Assembly: GCF_050389775.1 (NCBI RefSeq)
Contig: NZ_CP177144.1
Location: forward strand, 2,232,001 to 2,296,000
DNA length: 64,000 nt
Reading direction: 5' to 3'
DNA from: Marinibacterium sp050389775
GTDB lineage: Bacteria; Pseudomonadota; Alphaproteobacteria; Rhodobacterales; Rhodobacteraceae
Below the pieces are notes generated by a model, which had not been told where the DNA came from, ran no database searches, and worked only from the letters and a program-made list of their open reading frames with translations. Below, one piece after another: positions 9,363 through 17,538 of the stretch (its first letter is position 1; every line of letters begins with the position of its first letter). The translations under genes and the position numbers were made by a program.

Positions 9363-9566
9363 ATGCCCGCGCCCGTCACCACCGCCAGCCCCGACCCCGA
9401 CGCCTATCGGCCCGCCTTTATCGGCATTGGCATAGGTCTGGCCTGTTCCGCGCTGTTCTGCACCGGTTTTGCCGTGCACAGCCTGTCTGCCTGGGACGAC
9501 ACGCTGGCCGGTTCGGGCGCGTCGGTGGTGGACACGGCGGCGCCGATGGTCCTGGCGGGCAACTGA
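9363..9566 (+). CDS. Small single-pass membrane protein, 67 aa
   Basis: A 67-residue protein with one hydrophobic segment of about 21 residues (FIGIGIGLACSALFCTGFAV, about residues 19-38). It is flanked by a Pro/Thr/Asp-rich N-terminus and a short, Gly/Ala/Ser-rich C-terminus. The start is well supported: GGAAAGGAG sits 6 bp upstream of the ATG. No family is recognised. It is divergent from pepN and followed by the VOC gene. A CTGACA-N6-TGTCAG inverted repeat overlaps its stop codon, so it may share control with the downstream regulator pair. Confidence 0.7.
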   Translation: MPAPVTTASPDPDAYRPAFIGIGIGLACSALFCTGFAVHSLSAWDDTLAGSGASVVDTAAPMVLAGN

Positions 9567-9580
9567 CACGCTCCTGTCAG
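9563..9580. promoter_or_regulatory. Inverted repeat CTGACA-N6-TGTCAG (site 1)
   Basis: CTGACACGCTCCTGTCAG overlaps the stop of the 67-aa gene and lies about 100 bp before the VOC gene. An almost identical 18-mer (one base different) lies just after the WYL regulator at 10760-10777, so the two sites bracket the VOC-WYL pair. It is a likely operator; the binding protein is inferred to be the adjacent WYL regulator. Confidence 0.5.
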
Positions 9581-9608
9581 CTCCGGGGAACTGGCGCCAG
9601 GTGACAGA

Positions 9609-9630
9609 TGCTGACAGTATGCTGTCAGCA
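9609..9630. promoter_or_regulatory. Perfect inverted repeat upstream of VOC-WYL pair (site 2)
   Basis: TGCTGACAG-TATG-CTGTCAGCA is a perfect 9-bp inverted repeat with a 4-bp spacer, 46 bp upstream of the VOC gene start. It shares the CTGACAG half-site with the sites at 9563 and 10760. Its location and symmetry fit autoregulation by the WYL-domain regulator encoded two genes on. Confidence 0.6.
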
Positions 9631-9676
9631 GCGCTGTGCGACATCAGGGTCATCGCTGAACAAGGAGTTTGTTACG

Positions 9677-10054
9677 ATGACCTACGCCCCCGAACATTTT
9701 GTCGTCTGGGCCGAGATCCCGACCACCGACATGGCCAAGGCAAAGGCCTTTTACGAGGTCGTTCTTGACACGAAACTGACAGAAGACGACATGGGCCCGA
9801 ACCCCATTGCCCTGTTCACGCCGAAGGAGTTCGGCAAGGGCGTGGCCGGCCACCTCTATCCGGGCATGCCCGCCGCGCGGGGCACCGGGCCCACGGTTCA
9901 CCTCAACGCGCCGGGCAAGCTGGAAGACACGTTGGACCGGGTCCGCACGGCCGGTGGCACCGTGGTCTCGCCGCCGATCTCGATCCCGGCCGGGCGCTTT
10001 GCCTATTGCGAAGACCTGGACGGCAATTCCGTCGGGTTCATGGAGCGCGCCTGA
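9677..10054 (+). CDS. VOC (glyoxalase/bleomycin-resistance) family protein
   Basis: This 125-aa protein is a single-domain member of the vicinal-oxygen-chelate superfamily. It begins with a betaalpha unit (FVVWAEIPTTDMAKAKAFYEVVL) and ends with the typical FAYCEDLDGNSVGFME strand carrying a metal-ligand Glu. Such proteins include glyoxalase I, dioxygenases and drug-binding proteins; the substrate cannot be told from sequence. The ATG at 9677 follows AGGAG at 9663-9667. Its stop overlaps the start of the WYL regulator (TGATG), so the two are co-translated and probably under the same CTGACAG-type operators. Confidence 0.85.
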   Translation: MTYAPEHFVVWAEIPTTDMAKAKAFYEVVLDTKLTEDDMGPNPIALFTPKEFGKGVAGHLYPGMPAARGTGPTVHLNAPGKLEDTLDRVRTAGGTVVSPPISIPAGRFAYCEDLDGNSVGFMERA

Positions 10055-10755
10055 TGCGCCGTGCCGACCGCCTCTTCGAGATCATCCAACACCTCAGGGG
10101 CGGTCGGCGCACCACGGCGCGGGCCCTGGCCGATGCGCTGGAAGTCAGCCCGCGCACGATCTACCGTGATATTGCCGACCTGATGGCCACCGGCGTGCCG
10201 ATCTCGGGCGAGGCGGGCTATGGCTATGTGATGGAGGCGGGGCACGACATCCCGCCGCTGATGTTCACGCGCGACGAGATCGTCGCCCTGGTGACCGGCG
10301 CCCGCATCGCGCGGGCCTGGGGCGGGGCGACCATGGCCCGGGCCGCCGAAGAAGCGCTGATCAAGATCGCCGAGGTGCTGCCGCCGGACGCCCGCGCCCA
10401 GGCCGAGGCCGTCGAGGTGCATTCCATGTCCCCCGGCCTGACCCAGGACGTGCGCGAGCGCATCGACGGAATCGAGGCCGGCATTTGCGACCGCGCGGTG
10501 CTGCGCCTGTCCTATGCAGATGCCGCCGGCAACCCGACCGAGCGGCAGGTGAGGCCGCTGGGCCTGTGGTTCTGGGGCAAGGTCTGGACGCTGATCGCCT
10601 GGTGCGAATTGCGCGAGGATTTCCGCATGTTCCGCCTGGACCGGATCGTGGCGATGGACCGCACGGGCGCCCGGTTCAAACCCGACCAGGGCCGGAGCCT
10701 GCGCGCCTTCTACGCGCGGATGGAGGCCGAGGGGAAGGGCCAGATGCCGGGGTAA
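10054..10755 (+). CDS. HTH/WYL-domain transcriptional regulator (YafY-like)
   Basis: This 233-aa protein has an N-terminal winged helix-turn-helix (RLFEIIQHLRGGRRTTARALADALEVSPRTIYRDIADL, split here for length) and a C-terminal WYL domain (RPLGLWFWGKVWTLIAWC ... FRMFRLDRI). WYL domains sense ligands and control DNA binding by the HTH. The ATG overlaps the stop of the VOC gene by one base. Three inverted repeats sharing CTGACA half-sites flank the VOC-WYL pair (9563, 9609, 10760), so autoregulation of the pair is the simplest reading. The ligand is unknown. Confidence 0.9.
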   Translation: MRRADRLFEIIQHLRGGRRTTARALADALEVSPRTIYRDIADLMATGVPISGEAGYGYVMEAGHDIPPLMFTRDEIVALVTGARIARAWGGATMARAAEEALIKIAEVLPPDARAQAEAVEVHSMSPGLTQDVRERIDGIEAGICDRAVLRLSYADAAGNPTERQVRPLGLWFWGKVWTLIAWCELREDFRMFRLDRIVAMDRTGARFKPDQGRSLRAFYARMEAEGKGQMPG

Positions 10756-10759
10756 ACTC

Positions 10760-10777
10760 CTGACACGCTCCTGACAG
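10760..10777. promoter_or_regulatory. CTGACA-type site (site 3) after the WYL regulator
   Basis: CTGACACGCTCCTGACAG starts 5 bp past the regulator stop. It differs by one base from the inverted repeat at 9563-9580, which breaks the symmetry of the right arm. It could be a weaker operator, or a copy left by local duplication of the flanking sequence. Confidence 0.35.
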
Positions 10778-10936
10778 TGCCCGCAGGCAGGGGAAGGACG
10801 TGGCACGGCGAAAAAAACCTGTGCAAACGCCATGGCTTGGCCGCCGAAGTGCAGAAAGATCGCGACGCCGCCCGGCGAAGGGCATAGCCTGATCGCGGCG
10901 GCCCGGCGCGGCCCAGTCCGGCCCATGTTGCCAATC

Positions 10937-10950
10937 CAACAATCTTGTTG
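10937..10950. promoter_or_regulatory. Palindrome CAACAA-TC-TTGTTG upstream of glcB
   Basis: A perfect 6-bp inverted repeat lies 57 bp upstream of the malate synthase G start codon, next to an imperfect repeat GATAGG...CCTATC at 10953-10974. Both sit where a promoter is expected, so this is a plausible operator for control of the glyoxylate-cycle gene. The regulator is not in the window. Confidence 0.35.
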
Positions 10951-11006
10951 CCGATAGGAAACTTTTCCCCTATCCGGTGCACAATTGTATGCGGAGGCCA
11001 GTATCC

Positions 11007-13151
11007 ATGAGCGAGCGGATTTCCATCGAAAACCTGCAGGTTGCACCTGAACTTGCGGATTTCATCGAGACCGGCGCCCTGCCGGGCACGGGCATTTCGG
11101 CAGAGACCTTCTGGGCCGGTTTCGCCCGCATGGTGGCCGAGCTGACCCCCGAGAACCGCGCCCTGCTGGCCGCGCGGGACGAGATGCAGCAGCGCATCGA
11201 CAATTGGCACCTGTCCAATCGCGGCAAGCCCCATGACCACGTAGCCTATCGCGGCTTTCTCGAGGACATCGGCTATCTGCTGCCCGAAGGCCCTGATTTC
11301 GCCATCGAAACCCGGAATGTCGATCCCGAGATCGCAACCATCCCCGGGCCGCAGCTGGTGGTGCCGATCACCAACGCCCGCTATGCGCTGAACGCCGCCA
11401 ATGCGCGGTGGGGCAGCCTGTACGATGCCTTTTACGGCACCGATGCCATGGGCTCGGTGGCGCCGAAGGGCGGCTATGACAAGGGCCGCGGTGCCCGGGT
11501 CGTGGCGCGCGCGCGGGTCTTTCTCGACGAGGCGTTCCCGGTCGAGGGCACCAGCCATGCCGATGCCCGGCGCTATCACATCCGCGATGGACAGCTGCTG
11601 ATCGACGACATGCCGCTGGCCCAGCCCGGCAAGTTCGTCGGCTATCGCGGCCATCCCAAGGCGCCGGACACGGTGCTGCTGGTCAACAACGGGCTGCATG
11701 TGGAACTGGTCTTTGACCGCACCCACGTGATCGGCAGCCGCGACCAGGCCGGGCTGGCCGACATCCGAATCGAAAGCGCCATCACGGCGATCATGGATTG
11801 CGAGGATTCGGTCGCCTGCGTCGATGCCGAGGACAAGGTCCTGGCCTATTCCAACTGGCTGGGCCTGATGCAGGGCAACCTGGAGGCGACTTTCACCAAG
11901 GGCAGCGAGACCCTGACCCGGCGCATGGCGCCCGACCGCAGCTATACAGGCCCCGACGGGGCAGAGGTCACGGTCAAGGGCCGCGCGCTGATGTGGGTCC
12001 GCAATGTCGGCCACCTGATGACCAACCCCGCCGTTCTGGACAGCGCGGGCAACGAGGTCTTCGAAGGGCTGATGGATGCGCTGATAACGGTGACCATCGC
12101 CATGCATGACCTCAAGGCCGAGGGCGGCAACAGCGCCATGGGCTCGGTCTACGTGGTCAAGCCCAAGATGCACGGGCCCGAAGAAGTGGCCTTTGCCGAC
12201 CGCACCTTCACCCTGGTCGAAGAGATCCTGGGCCTGCCGCAATACACGGTCAAGATCGGCATCATGGACGAGGAACGGCGCACGTCGGTCAACCTGAAGG
12301 CGTGTATCCGGGCGGCGAAACACCGCTGTGCCTTCATCAATACCGGCTTCCTCGATCGCACCGGCGACGAGATCCATACCTCGATGGAGGCCGGGCCCTT
12401 CAGCCGCAAGGATTTCATCAAGCGCAAGGGCTGGATCACGGCCTATGAAAACCAGAATGTCGACATCGGCCTGGAATGCGGATTGTCGGGAATTGCCCAG
12501 ATCGGCAAGGGGATGTGGGCCATGCCCGACATGATGGCCGCCATGCTGGAGCAAAAGATCGAACATCCCAAGGCCGGGGCCAACACGGCCTGGGTGCCCA
12601 GCCCGACAGCCGCCACGCTACATGCCTTGCATTACCACAAGGTTGATGTCTTTGCCGTCCAGGACAAGCTGAAGGCCGGCGGGCGGCGGGCCTATGTTGA
12701 TGCGGTGCTCGACATTCCGCTGGCCTCCTACAGGAAATGGACCGAGGCGCAGCGCATCCGCGAGGTCGAGAACAATGCCCAGGGCATCCTGGGCTATGTC
12801 GTGCGCTGGGTCGACCAGGGTGTCGGCTGTTCCAAGGTGCCCGACATCAATGACGTCGGCCTGATGGAAGACCGCGCGACCTGCCGGATCTCGGCCCAGC
12901 ACATTGCCAACTGGCTGCACCACGAGGTTGTCTCGGAAGAGCAGGTCATGGATGCGATGCGCCGGATGGCGGCCAAGGTCGACGAACAGAACGCCGGCGA
13001 CGCGTCCTATCGGCCGATGGCTCCGGGCTATGACGGCGTGGCTTTCCAGGCCGCCTGCGACCTGGTGTTCCGCGGCCGGGTACAACCTTCGGGATATACC
13101 GAGCCCGTACTACACACGCGACGGCTTGAGTTGAAATCGACGCTGACGTAA
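11007..13151 (+). CDS. glcB: Malate synthase G
   Basis: This 714-aa protein is malate synthase G, which condenses glyoxylate with acetyl-CoA to give malate. Length and features match the G isoform: the inserted N-terminal clasp, [15 protein letters not shown], the [16 protein letters not shown] strand, [17 protein letters not shown], and the C-terminal [11 protein letters not shown] tail. The ATG at 11007 follows GGAGG with 9-bp spacing; an in-frame ATG at 10977 has no ribosome binding site. In this organism it would feed acetyl-CoA (for example from leucine breakdown) into C4 acids via the glyoxylate cycle or related routes. No isocitrate lyase gene is in the window. A palindrome upstream suggests regulation. 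Confidence 0.97.
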   Translation: MSERISIENLQVAPELADFIETGALPGTGISAETFWAGFARMVAELTPENRALLAARDEMQQRIDNWHLSNRGKPHDHVAYRGFLEDIGYLLPEGPDFAIETRNVDPEIATIPGPQLVVPITNARYALNAANARWGSLYDAFYGTDAMGSVAPKGGYDKGRGARVVARARVFLDEAFPVEGTSHADARRYHIRDGQLLIDDMPLAQPGKFVGYRGHPKAPDTVLLVNNGLHVELVFDRTHVIGSRDQAGLADIRIESAITAIMDCEDSVACVDAEDKVLAYSNWLGLMQGNLEATFTKGSETLTRRMAPDRSYTGPDGAEVTVKGRALMWVRNVGHLMTNPAVLDSAGNEVFEGLMDALITVTIAMHDLKAEGGNSAMGSVYVVKPKMHGPEEVAFADRTFTLVEEILGLPQYTVKIGIMDEERRTSVNLKACIRAAKHRCAFINTGFLDRTGDEIHTSMEAGPFSRKDFIKRKGWITAYENQNVDIGLECGLSGIAQIGKGMWAMPDMMAAMLEQKIEHPKAGANTAWVPSPTAATLHALHYHKVDVFAVQDKLKAGGRRAYVDAVLDIPLASYRKWTEAQRIREVENNAQGILGYVVRWVDQGVGCSKVPDINDVGLMEDRATCRISAQHIANWLHHEVVSEEQVMDAMRRMAAKVDEQNAGDASYRPMAPGYDGVAFQAACDLVFRGRVQPSGYTEPVLHTRRLELKSTLT

Positions 13152-13317
13152 CATCCCTGCGACGTTGCGCCGCTTTGCCCGACTGATCCGGGGATCGCGG
13201 CGCCGTCCGGTAGGGGGTTGAAGCGAGGCGTGGACAGCAAGACCGGCGAGGCCGGTCGGTACCGTGGTCGGGTGGGCAGGGCGCCACAGACACGGGAAAC
13301 ATTTACCGGAGGTCGGG

Positions 13318-13392
13318 ATGGCTTTGCGGATCTGCATGTGCGGATCCGGCCTGGTCAGCCCTGACAAGAGGTCCGCCATTGCGGTGGCGTGA
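13318..13392 (+). CDS. Possible short leader ORF, 24 aa
   Basis: An ATG with GGAGG 5 bp upstream opens a 24-codon frame (starts MALRICMCGSG, ends SAIAVA) in the glcB-downstream spacer. It has no recognised homologue and lies too far from the next gene to be an obvious attenuator peptide. It is recorded only because the ribosome binding site is good. Confidence 0.2.
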   Translation: MALRICMCGSGLVSPDKRSAIAVA

Positions 13393-13524
13393 TCTCGGTG
13401 GCGCCGGGGTGGGCTGTCGTCGAGGAGGAGGAACGGCCCGCCTCGGCCGTCATCTTGCGCAACCGGTTTAGTGGCCGATCCATCGGTTGAGCGGCTTGCC
13501 CCCTGTTACCCCTACGCGGATGTT

Positions 13525-13676
13525 CACGGCCACACGGCCACACGGCCACACGGCCACACGGCCACACGGCCACACGGCCACACGGCCACACGGCCACACG
13601 GCCACACGGCCACACGGCCACACGGCCACACGGCCACACGGCCACACGGCCACACGGCCACACGGCCACATGGCCA
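13525..13676. repeat. Octanucleotide tandem array, 19 units of CACGGCCA
   Basis: Eighteen perfect copies of CACGGCCA and one final copy with a C-to-T change run without interruption for 152 bp. Because 8 is not a multiple of 3, the array is open in several frames and translates as an artificial 8-aa period on both strands; none of these frames has gene-like flanks. The unit and purity indicate recent slippage expansion. It sits 178 bp upstream of the amidotransferase-like start codon, so copy-number change could alter promoter spacing. Confidence 0.97.
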
Positions 13677-13854
13677 CAGCCAGACCCCTCGACTGGCATC
13701 CTGTCCCGCCACCGGTCCTGCCCGGCGCATGGGCGTTCATCCTTCGTCAATCCGGCTGGTCTATGGTCGGGTCAACGGGTGCAGTTGCGGCGCCTGCGGT
13801 GGCTCTGTATCCTCGGCGGGTATCCGTTCCCAGCAAGCGAGTAGGACAGGCGGC

Positions 13855-14631
13855 ATGACGCGTCCCGTGGTCGGCATCATCAGCAATTCCCACCTGATCA
13901 ACGATCAGTACGAGGTTCACGCGGGCGGGTCGATGAATTCGTCTGCCGTGGCCATGGTTGCCAATTGCATGCCGCTGCTGATCCCGGCCGATCCGCGGTA
14001 TGTCTCGGTCGACGAGCTGATGGAAACCTGCGACGGCTTCCTGCTGACCGGCGGGCGGCCCAATGTCCACCCCGAGGAATACGGCGAAGAGGCCACCGAA
14101 GCCCATGGCACCTTTGACCGCAACCGCGATGCCATCGCCCTGCCGCTGGTGCGGGCCTGTGTGGCGCGGGGCCAGCCGTTCCTGGGCGTCTGCCGCGGGT
14201 TCCAGGAGGTCAACGTCGCAATGGGCGGCACGCTCTATCCCGAGATCCGCGATCTGCCCGGCCGGATGAACCACCGCATGCCTCCCGACGGCACCGTCGA
14301 GGAGAAATTCGCGCTGCGCCATGAGGTCACGCTGACCGAAGGCGGGCCGTTTCACCAATTGTTCGGCTCGACCGGCGTGATGACCAACACCCTGCACGGG
14401 CAGGGCATCAAGACCCCGGGCAAGCGCATCGTGATCGACGGCTACGCCCCCGACGGCACGCCCGAGGCGATCTATGTCGACGGCGCGCCGGGTTTCACCC
14501 TGGCCGTGCAATGGCACCCGGAATACAATGCCGACAACGATCCGGTCTCGCGCCCGCTGTTCTCGGCCTTTGGCGATGCCGTGCGCGATTGGGCGGCCGG
14601 CCGGCGGCCCTATCTTCAAAAAACCGCCTGA
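13855..14631 (+). CDS. Class-I glutamine amidotransferase-like hydrolase (peptidase C26, PuuD-like)
   Basis: This 258-aa protein belongs to the gamma-glutamyl-gamma-aminobutyrate hydrolase family. The nucleophile elbow FLGVCRGFQE puts the catalytic Cys at C113, and QWHPEYN near the C-terminus supplies the His-Glu pair. Family members remove gamma-glutamyl groups, as PuuD does in putrescine breakdown, or act on related amides. The ATG at 13855 follows AGGACAGG. It stands alone: no other puu genes are nearby, so the physiological substrate is open. The octanucleotide array in its upstream region may affect expression. Confidence 0.85.
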   Translation: MTRPVVGIISNSHLINDQYEVHAGGSMNSSAVAMVANCMPLLIPADPRYVSVDELMETCDGFLLTGGRPNVHPEEYGEEATEAHGTFDRNRDAIALPLVRACVARGQPFLGVCRGFQEVNVAMGGTLYPEIRDLPGRMNHRMPPDGTVEEKFALRHEVTLTEGGPFHQLFGSTGVMTNTLHGQGIKTPGKRIVIDGYAPDGTPEAIYVDGAPGFTLAVQWHPEYNADNDPVSRPLFSAFGDAVRDWAAGRRPYLQKTA

Positions 14632-14679
14632 CGACATCTGCCGCCCGGGCACAGCCACGGGCGGCGGTCCAGGCGCCGC

Positions 14680-16917
14680 TCAGAGCAGGAAATCAAAGCT
14701 CTTGTTCAGCGGCAATTCCCGCGCCCGCCGGCCCGTCAGGTCGAACAGCGCATTGCCGAGCGCGGGCATCGACGGCGGCGTGCCGGGTTCGCCGGCGCCG
14801 CTCAGATGCGGCTTGTTCTCCAGCACCGCCACGTCGATCACCGGCGTATTGTGCATGCGCAGCGCGTCGTAATCGTAGAAATTCTGCTGCTCGGCCGCGC
14901 CCTCGGCAAAGGTGATCTCGCCCATCACCGCGGCCGACAGCCCATAGATCAGCCCCGACATCATCTGCGCCCGCACGATCGCCGGGTCCAGCGCCAGCCC
15001 CACGTCGCAGGCCACCCAGGCCCGGGCGATGCGGATGCCCATTTCGGTCTGTTCCACCTCGACGATTTCGGCCACCGGCGTCCCGAAGGAAAAGCTGAAG
15101 GCTACGCCCCGGCCGATGCCCTCGGGCGTCTGGCCTGTCCATCCCGCCATTTCGGCCACCCGGTCCAGGCAGGCGGCCGAGGGCGCATGTTCGTTGCGCA
15201 TCAGCTCCAGCCGCATGTCCAGCGGGTCGCGCCCGGCGGCCACGGCCAGCTCGTCGATGAAGGTCTCGTGCAGGAAGGACGTCACGCTGGCGCCCACCGA
15301 ACGCCAATAGCCCAGCGGCACGGACAGGTCGGTCAGGTGGCCGGTGATGCGATAGTTTTCAATGGCATAGGGCTGGTCATACGCGCCTTCGACATGGATC
15401 TTGTCAGGTCCCGACGGCTCCATCCCGACCCAGCGCGGCATGGCGCTGGCATTGACCGACGGCCCGGCGATGCGGCCATCCAGCAGCACCGGCCGGCCGT
15501 CCCGCACCGCGCCCCGGAACCGGCCGATGGCGGCGGGGCGATAGAAATCCTGGGTCATGTCCTCTTCGCGGCTCCAGGTCAGCTGGATCGGCGTGCCGGG
15601 CATGGCCTGGGCCACCCGGGCGGCCAGCACGGCGTAATCGACCTCGCCCCGCCGGCCAAACCCGCCGCCCATGATCAGCGTCTCGACGGTGACCTGTTCG
15701 GGGTCCAGCCCGGTCGCCTCGGCGCATTTGTCGCGGACCATGACCGGCGCCTGGTTGCCGCAGCGGATCAGCAGCGCATCCCCGGAAAACAGCGCCGTGG
15801 CATTCATTGGCTCCATCGTTGCGTGGGCCAGGAAGGGCATCCGGTATTCGGCCTCGACCAGCGTGGCGCCCTCGGGCAGCTCGTCGGCATCGCCGTCGTC
15901 GCGCAGGGTCGAATTGGGCGCCTGGTCGAGGCTGGCCTCGATGGCCGACCAGATCGCGTCCTGGTCGGGCGGATAGGCCGGGCCCTCCCATTCGATCTCG
16001 ATCGCCTCGGCCGCGCGGAAGGCCAGCCAGGTGTTGCTGGCAATCACCGCGATCCCGGTGTCCAGCGGCACGATCTTCTCGACCCCGGGCATGGTTTCGG
16101 CGGCGCTGGCATCATAGCGCAGCATGCCGGCGCGGGCGGGGTTCTGGCGCAGGGTGGCGAATTTCATGCCATCCATCCGCGTGTCGATGCCGAATTGCGC
16201 CGTGCCGGTGACCTTGGGCACCTGGTCCAGCCGGGGCATCGAATGCCCCAGGTAGCGCCATTGCGACGGGTCGCGCAGCGCGACGCGCGGCGGGTCGATC
16301 CGGGCGGCGGCTTCGGCCAGGGCGCCATAGGGCAGGGCGGTGCCATCGGGGGCGATGACCTGGCCGTCTTCCGTGCGCAACGAGGCCGCGGCGATGCCCA
16401 GCTGGTCCGAGGCCGCCTGTTTCAGCGTCTCGCGGGCGCTGGCCCCGGCTTCGCGCAGCCGGTCGAACCCGTCGCGCATCGAGGTCGAGCCGCCCGTCAC
16501 CTGCAGCGACAGGAACTTGCCGGCCTTGTCCAGCTGCCCGGCCAGCATGTGCTGCCAGCCGGTCATCTGGTATTCCTTGAAGGGCAGCATGCCTCCGACC
16601 ATCGCCGCGTTGTAATAGGCCGCGGCGGGCGGGCCATGCAGGACGCGAACATCCTGCCAGGCGATGTCCAGCTCTTCGGCGGCCAGCGCGGCCAGGGTGG
16701 TCTGCACGCCCTGGCCCATCTCGGCCCGGGGAGTGATGATGGTCACGCCGTTGCCGTCGATGAAGATGAACGGGTTCAGCGCGGCCTGGCCCGTCCCGGC
16801 GTCCAGCGGGTTGGCCGGGGCCTGGTTCAGCTTGTAAAAGCCGAAGGCCACGCCGCCGGCGATGGCGGCCGAGCCGATCAGGAAGCTGCGGCGGGCGATC
16901 GTTGCGATACGGGCCAT
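14680..16917 (-). CDS. Molybdopterin-binding hydroxylase large subunit, Tat-exported (IorB-like)
   Basis: This 745-aa protein is the molybdenum-cofactor subunit of a xanthine-oxidase-family hydroxylase of the isoquinoline 1-oxidoreductase/membrane aldehyde dehydrogenase type. It starts with a twin-arginine signal (RRSFLIGSAA). It then shows RAEMGQGVQTTLAALAAEEL, GGGFGRRGEVDYA and the C-terminal GAGEPGTPPSMPALGNALFD, whose Glu is the expected catalytic base. It would work in the periplasm, passing electrons through the adjacent 2Fe-2S subunit, commonly to a cytochrome c. The gene starts 4 bp after the small-subunit stop. No cytochrome subunit or cofactor-insertion (XdhC-like) gene is present here. 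Substrate unknown. Confidence 0.9.
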   Translation of the reverse strand: MARIATIARRSFLIGSAAIAGGVAFGFYKLNQAPANPLDAGTGQAALNPFIFIDGNGVTIITPRAEMGQGVQTTLAALAAEELDIAWQDVRVLHGPPAAAYYNAAMVGGMLPFKEYQMTGWQHMLAGQLDKAGKFLSLQVTGGSTSMRDGFDRLREAGASARETLKQAASDQLGIAAASLRTEDGQVIAPDGTALPYGALAEAAARIDPPRVALRDPSQWRYLGHSMPRLDQVPKVTGTAQFGIDTRMDGMKFATLRQNPARAGMLRYDASAAETMPGVEKIVPLDTGIAVIASNTWLAFRAAEAIEIEWEGPAYPPDQDAIWSAIEASLDQAPNSTLRDDGDADELPEGATLVEAEYRMPFLAHATMEPMNATALFSGDALLIRCGNQAPVMVRDKCAEATGLDPEQVTVETLIMGGGFGRRGEVDYAVLAARVAQAMPGTPIQLTWSREEDMTQDFYRPAAIGRFRGAVRDGRPVLLDGRIAGPSVNASAMPRWVGMEPSGPDKIHVEGAYDQPYAIENYRITGHLTDLSVPLGYWRSVGASVTSFLHETFIDELAVAAGRDPLDMRLELMRNEHAPSAACLDRVAEMAGWTGQTPEGIGRGVAFSFSFGTPVAEIVEVEQTEMGIRIARAWVACDVGLALDPAIVRAQMMSGLIYGLSAAVMGEITFAEGAAEQQNFYDYDALRMHNTPVIDVAVLENKPHLSGAGEPGTPPSMPALGNALFDLTGRRARELPLNKSFDFLL

Positions 16918-16921
16918 CGGG

Positions 16922-17386
16922 TCAGACCTCGCTCATGCGGGCGGCGGCGGCGTGGATCGCGGCGCGGATGCGCGGGTAGGTGCCACAGCGGCAGAGATTG
17001 CCGGCCATGGCCTCGTCGATCTGGTCGTCGCTGGGCGTCGGGGTTTCCGCCAAAAGGGCCGCGGCCTGCATGATCTGGCCGGACTGGCAATACCCGCATT
17101 GGGCGACCTGATGATCGACCCAGGCCTGTTGAAGGATGGACATGGCCTCGGGCGTGCCCTGGGCCTCGATCGTGGTGACGGGGCCCCAGACATCTTCCAG
17201 CGCCACCTGGCAGCTGCGCACGGCCTCGCCGTCGATATGCACGGTGCAGGCGCCGCAGGCCGAGACCCCGCAGCCGAATTTCGTGCCGGTCAGGCCCAGC
17301 TGGTCGCGCAGGACCCAAAGCAGGGGGACCTCGCCGGGCAGGTCGATGTCGTGGGGCGTTCCGTTCACGGTCAATGGGGTCGTCAT
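16922..17386 (-). CDS. (2Fe-2S) subunit of molybdo-hydroxylase (IorA-like)
   Basis: This 154-aa protein is the small iron-sulfur subunit paired with the downstream molybdopterin subunit. It has a plant-type ferredoxin domain with [14 protein letters not shown] and a later Cys, then the C-terminal four-helix 2Fe-2S domain with [11 protein letters not shown] and NLCRCGTY. Length and both cluster motifs are complete. It has no signal of its own, so it should be exported bound to the Tat-signal partner. It is the first gene of the pair, and its start lies 152 bp from the divergent TetR gene in a spacer full of TGTCA/TGACA repeats. Confidence 0.93.
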   Translation of the reverse strand: MTTPLTVNGTPHDIDLPGEVPLLWVLRDQLGLTGTKFGCGVSACGACTVHIDGEAVRSCQVALEDVWGPVTTIEAQGTPEAMSILQQAWVDHQVAQCGYCQSGQIMQAAALLAETPTPSDDQIDEAMAGNLCRCGTYPRIRAAIHAAAARMSEV

Positions 17387-17429
17387 GGCAGGCTCCGGGA
17401 TTGGGGTCGGTGGCGGTGACGGGGTCGTG

Positions 17430-17500
17430 ACTGTCTGACAGTTTTCATAAAAAGTGTCATTCCGTCAACTGACAAAATCGTCAGAAAGTGTCAGGGTGTC
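17430..17500. promoter_or_regulatory. Operator cluster in iorA/tetR divergent spacer
   Basis: The spacer contains ACTGTC-T-GACAGT at 17430-17442 (perfect), CTGAC-N6-GTCAG at 17469-17484, and further TGTCA/TGACA words. Such clustered inverted repeats between a TetR gene and a divergent enzyme operon are the classic arrangement for a local repressor. The binding protein is inferred, not shown. Confidence 0.6.
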
Positions 17501-17538
17501 GATTGACAAGCCGGGTCGGGAGCGCGACAGTCTTGTTC

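Larger units (their letters stand above)
13152..13854. other. 703-bp spacer with octanucleotide array
   Basis: Between glcB and the amidotransferase-like gene there is no convincing protein gene. It holds a possible 24-codon leader ORF with a GGAGG site at 13308-13312 (13318-13392) and the 8-bp tandem array at 13525-13676. No riboswitch class is recognised. About 178 bp separate the array from the next start codon, so the promoter of that gene probably lies in or after the array. Confidence 0.6.

Noticed and set aside
9273..9653. Extended N-terminus of PepN
   Set aside because: The extra 127 residues are Arg/Gly/His-rich, overlap the small divergent membrane-protein gene, and precede the conserved start MRDAAPQTI.
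10710..12566. 618-codon open frame opposite glcB
   Set aside because: It is a shadow frame of malate synthase G in high-GC DNA.
13152..13520. Riboswitch upstream of the amidotransferase-like gene
   Set aside because: I looked for conserved cobalamin, TPP, glycine and SAM signatures and saw none; only a short ORF with a ribosome site is present.
13525..13676. CRISPR-like array
   Set aside because: Units are contiguous 8-mers without spacers, and there are no cas genes. It is a simple tandem repeat.
13471..13740. Open frames of His-Thr-Ala-Arg-Pro repeats on both strands across the 8-bp array
   Set aside because: They are a by-product of an 8-bp repeat lacking stops; there is no ribosome binding site or conserved flank, and the same array is open in several frames.
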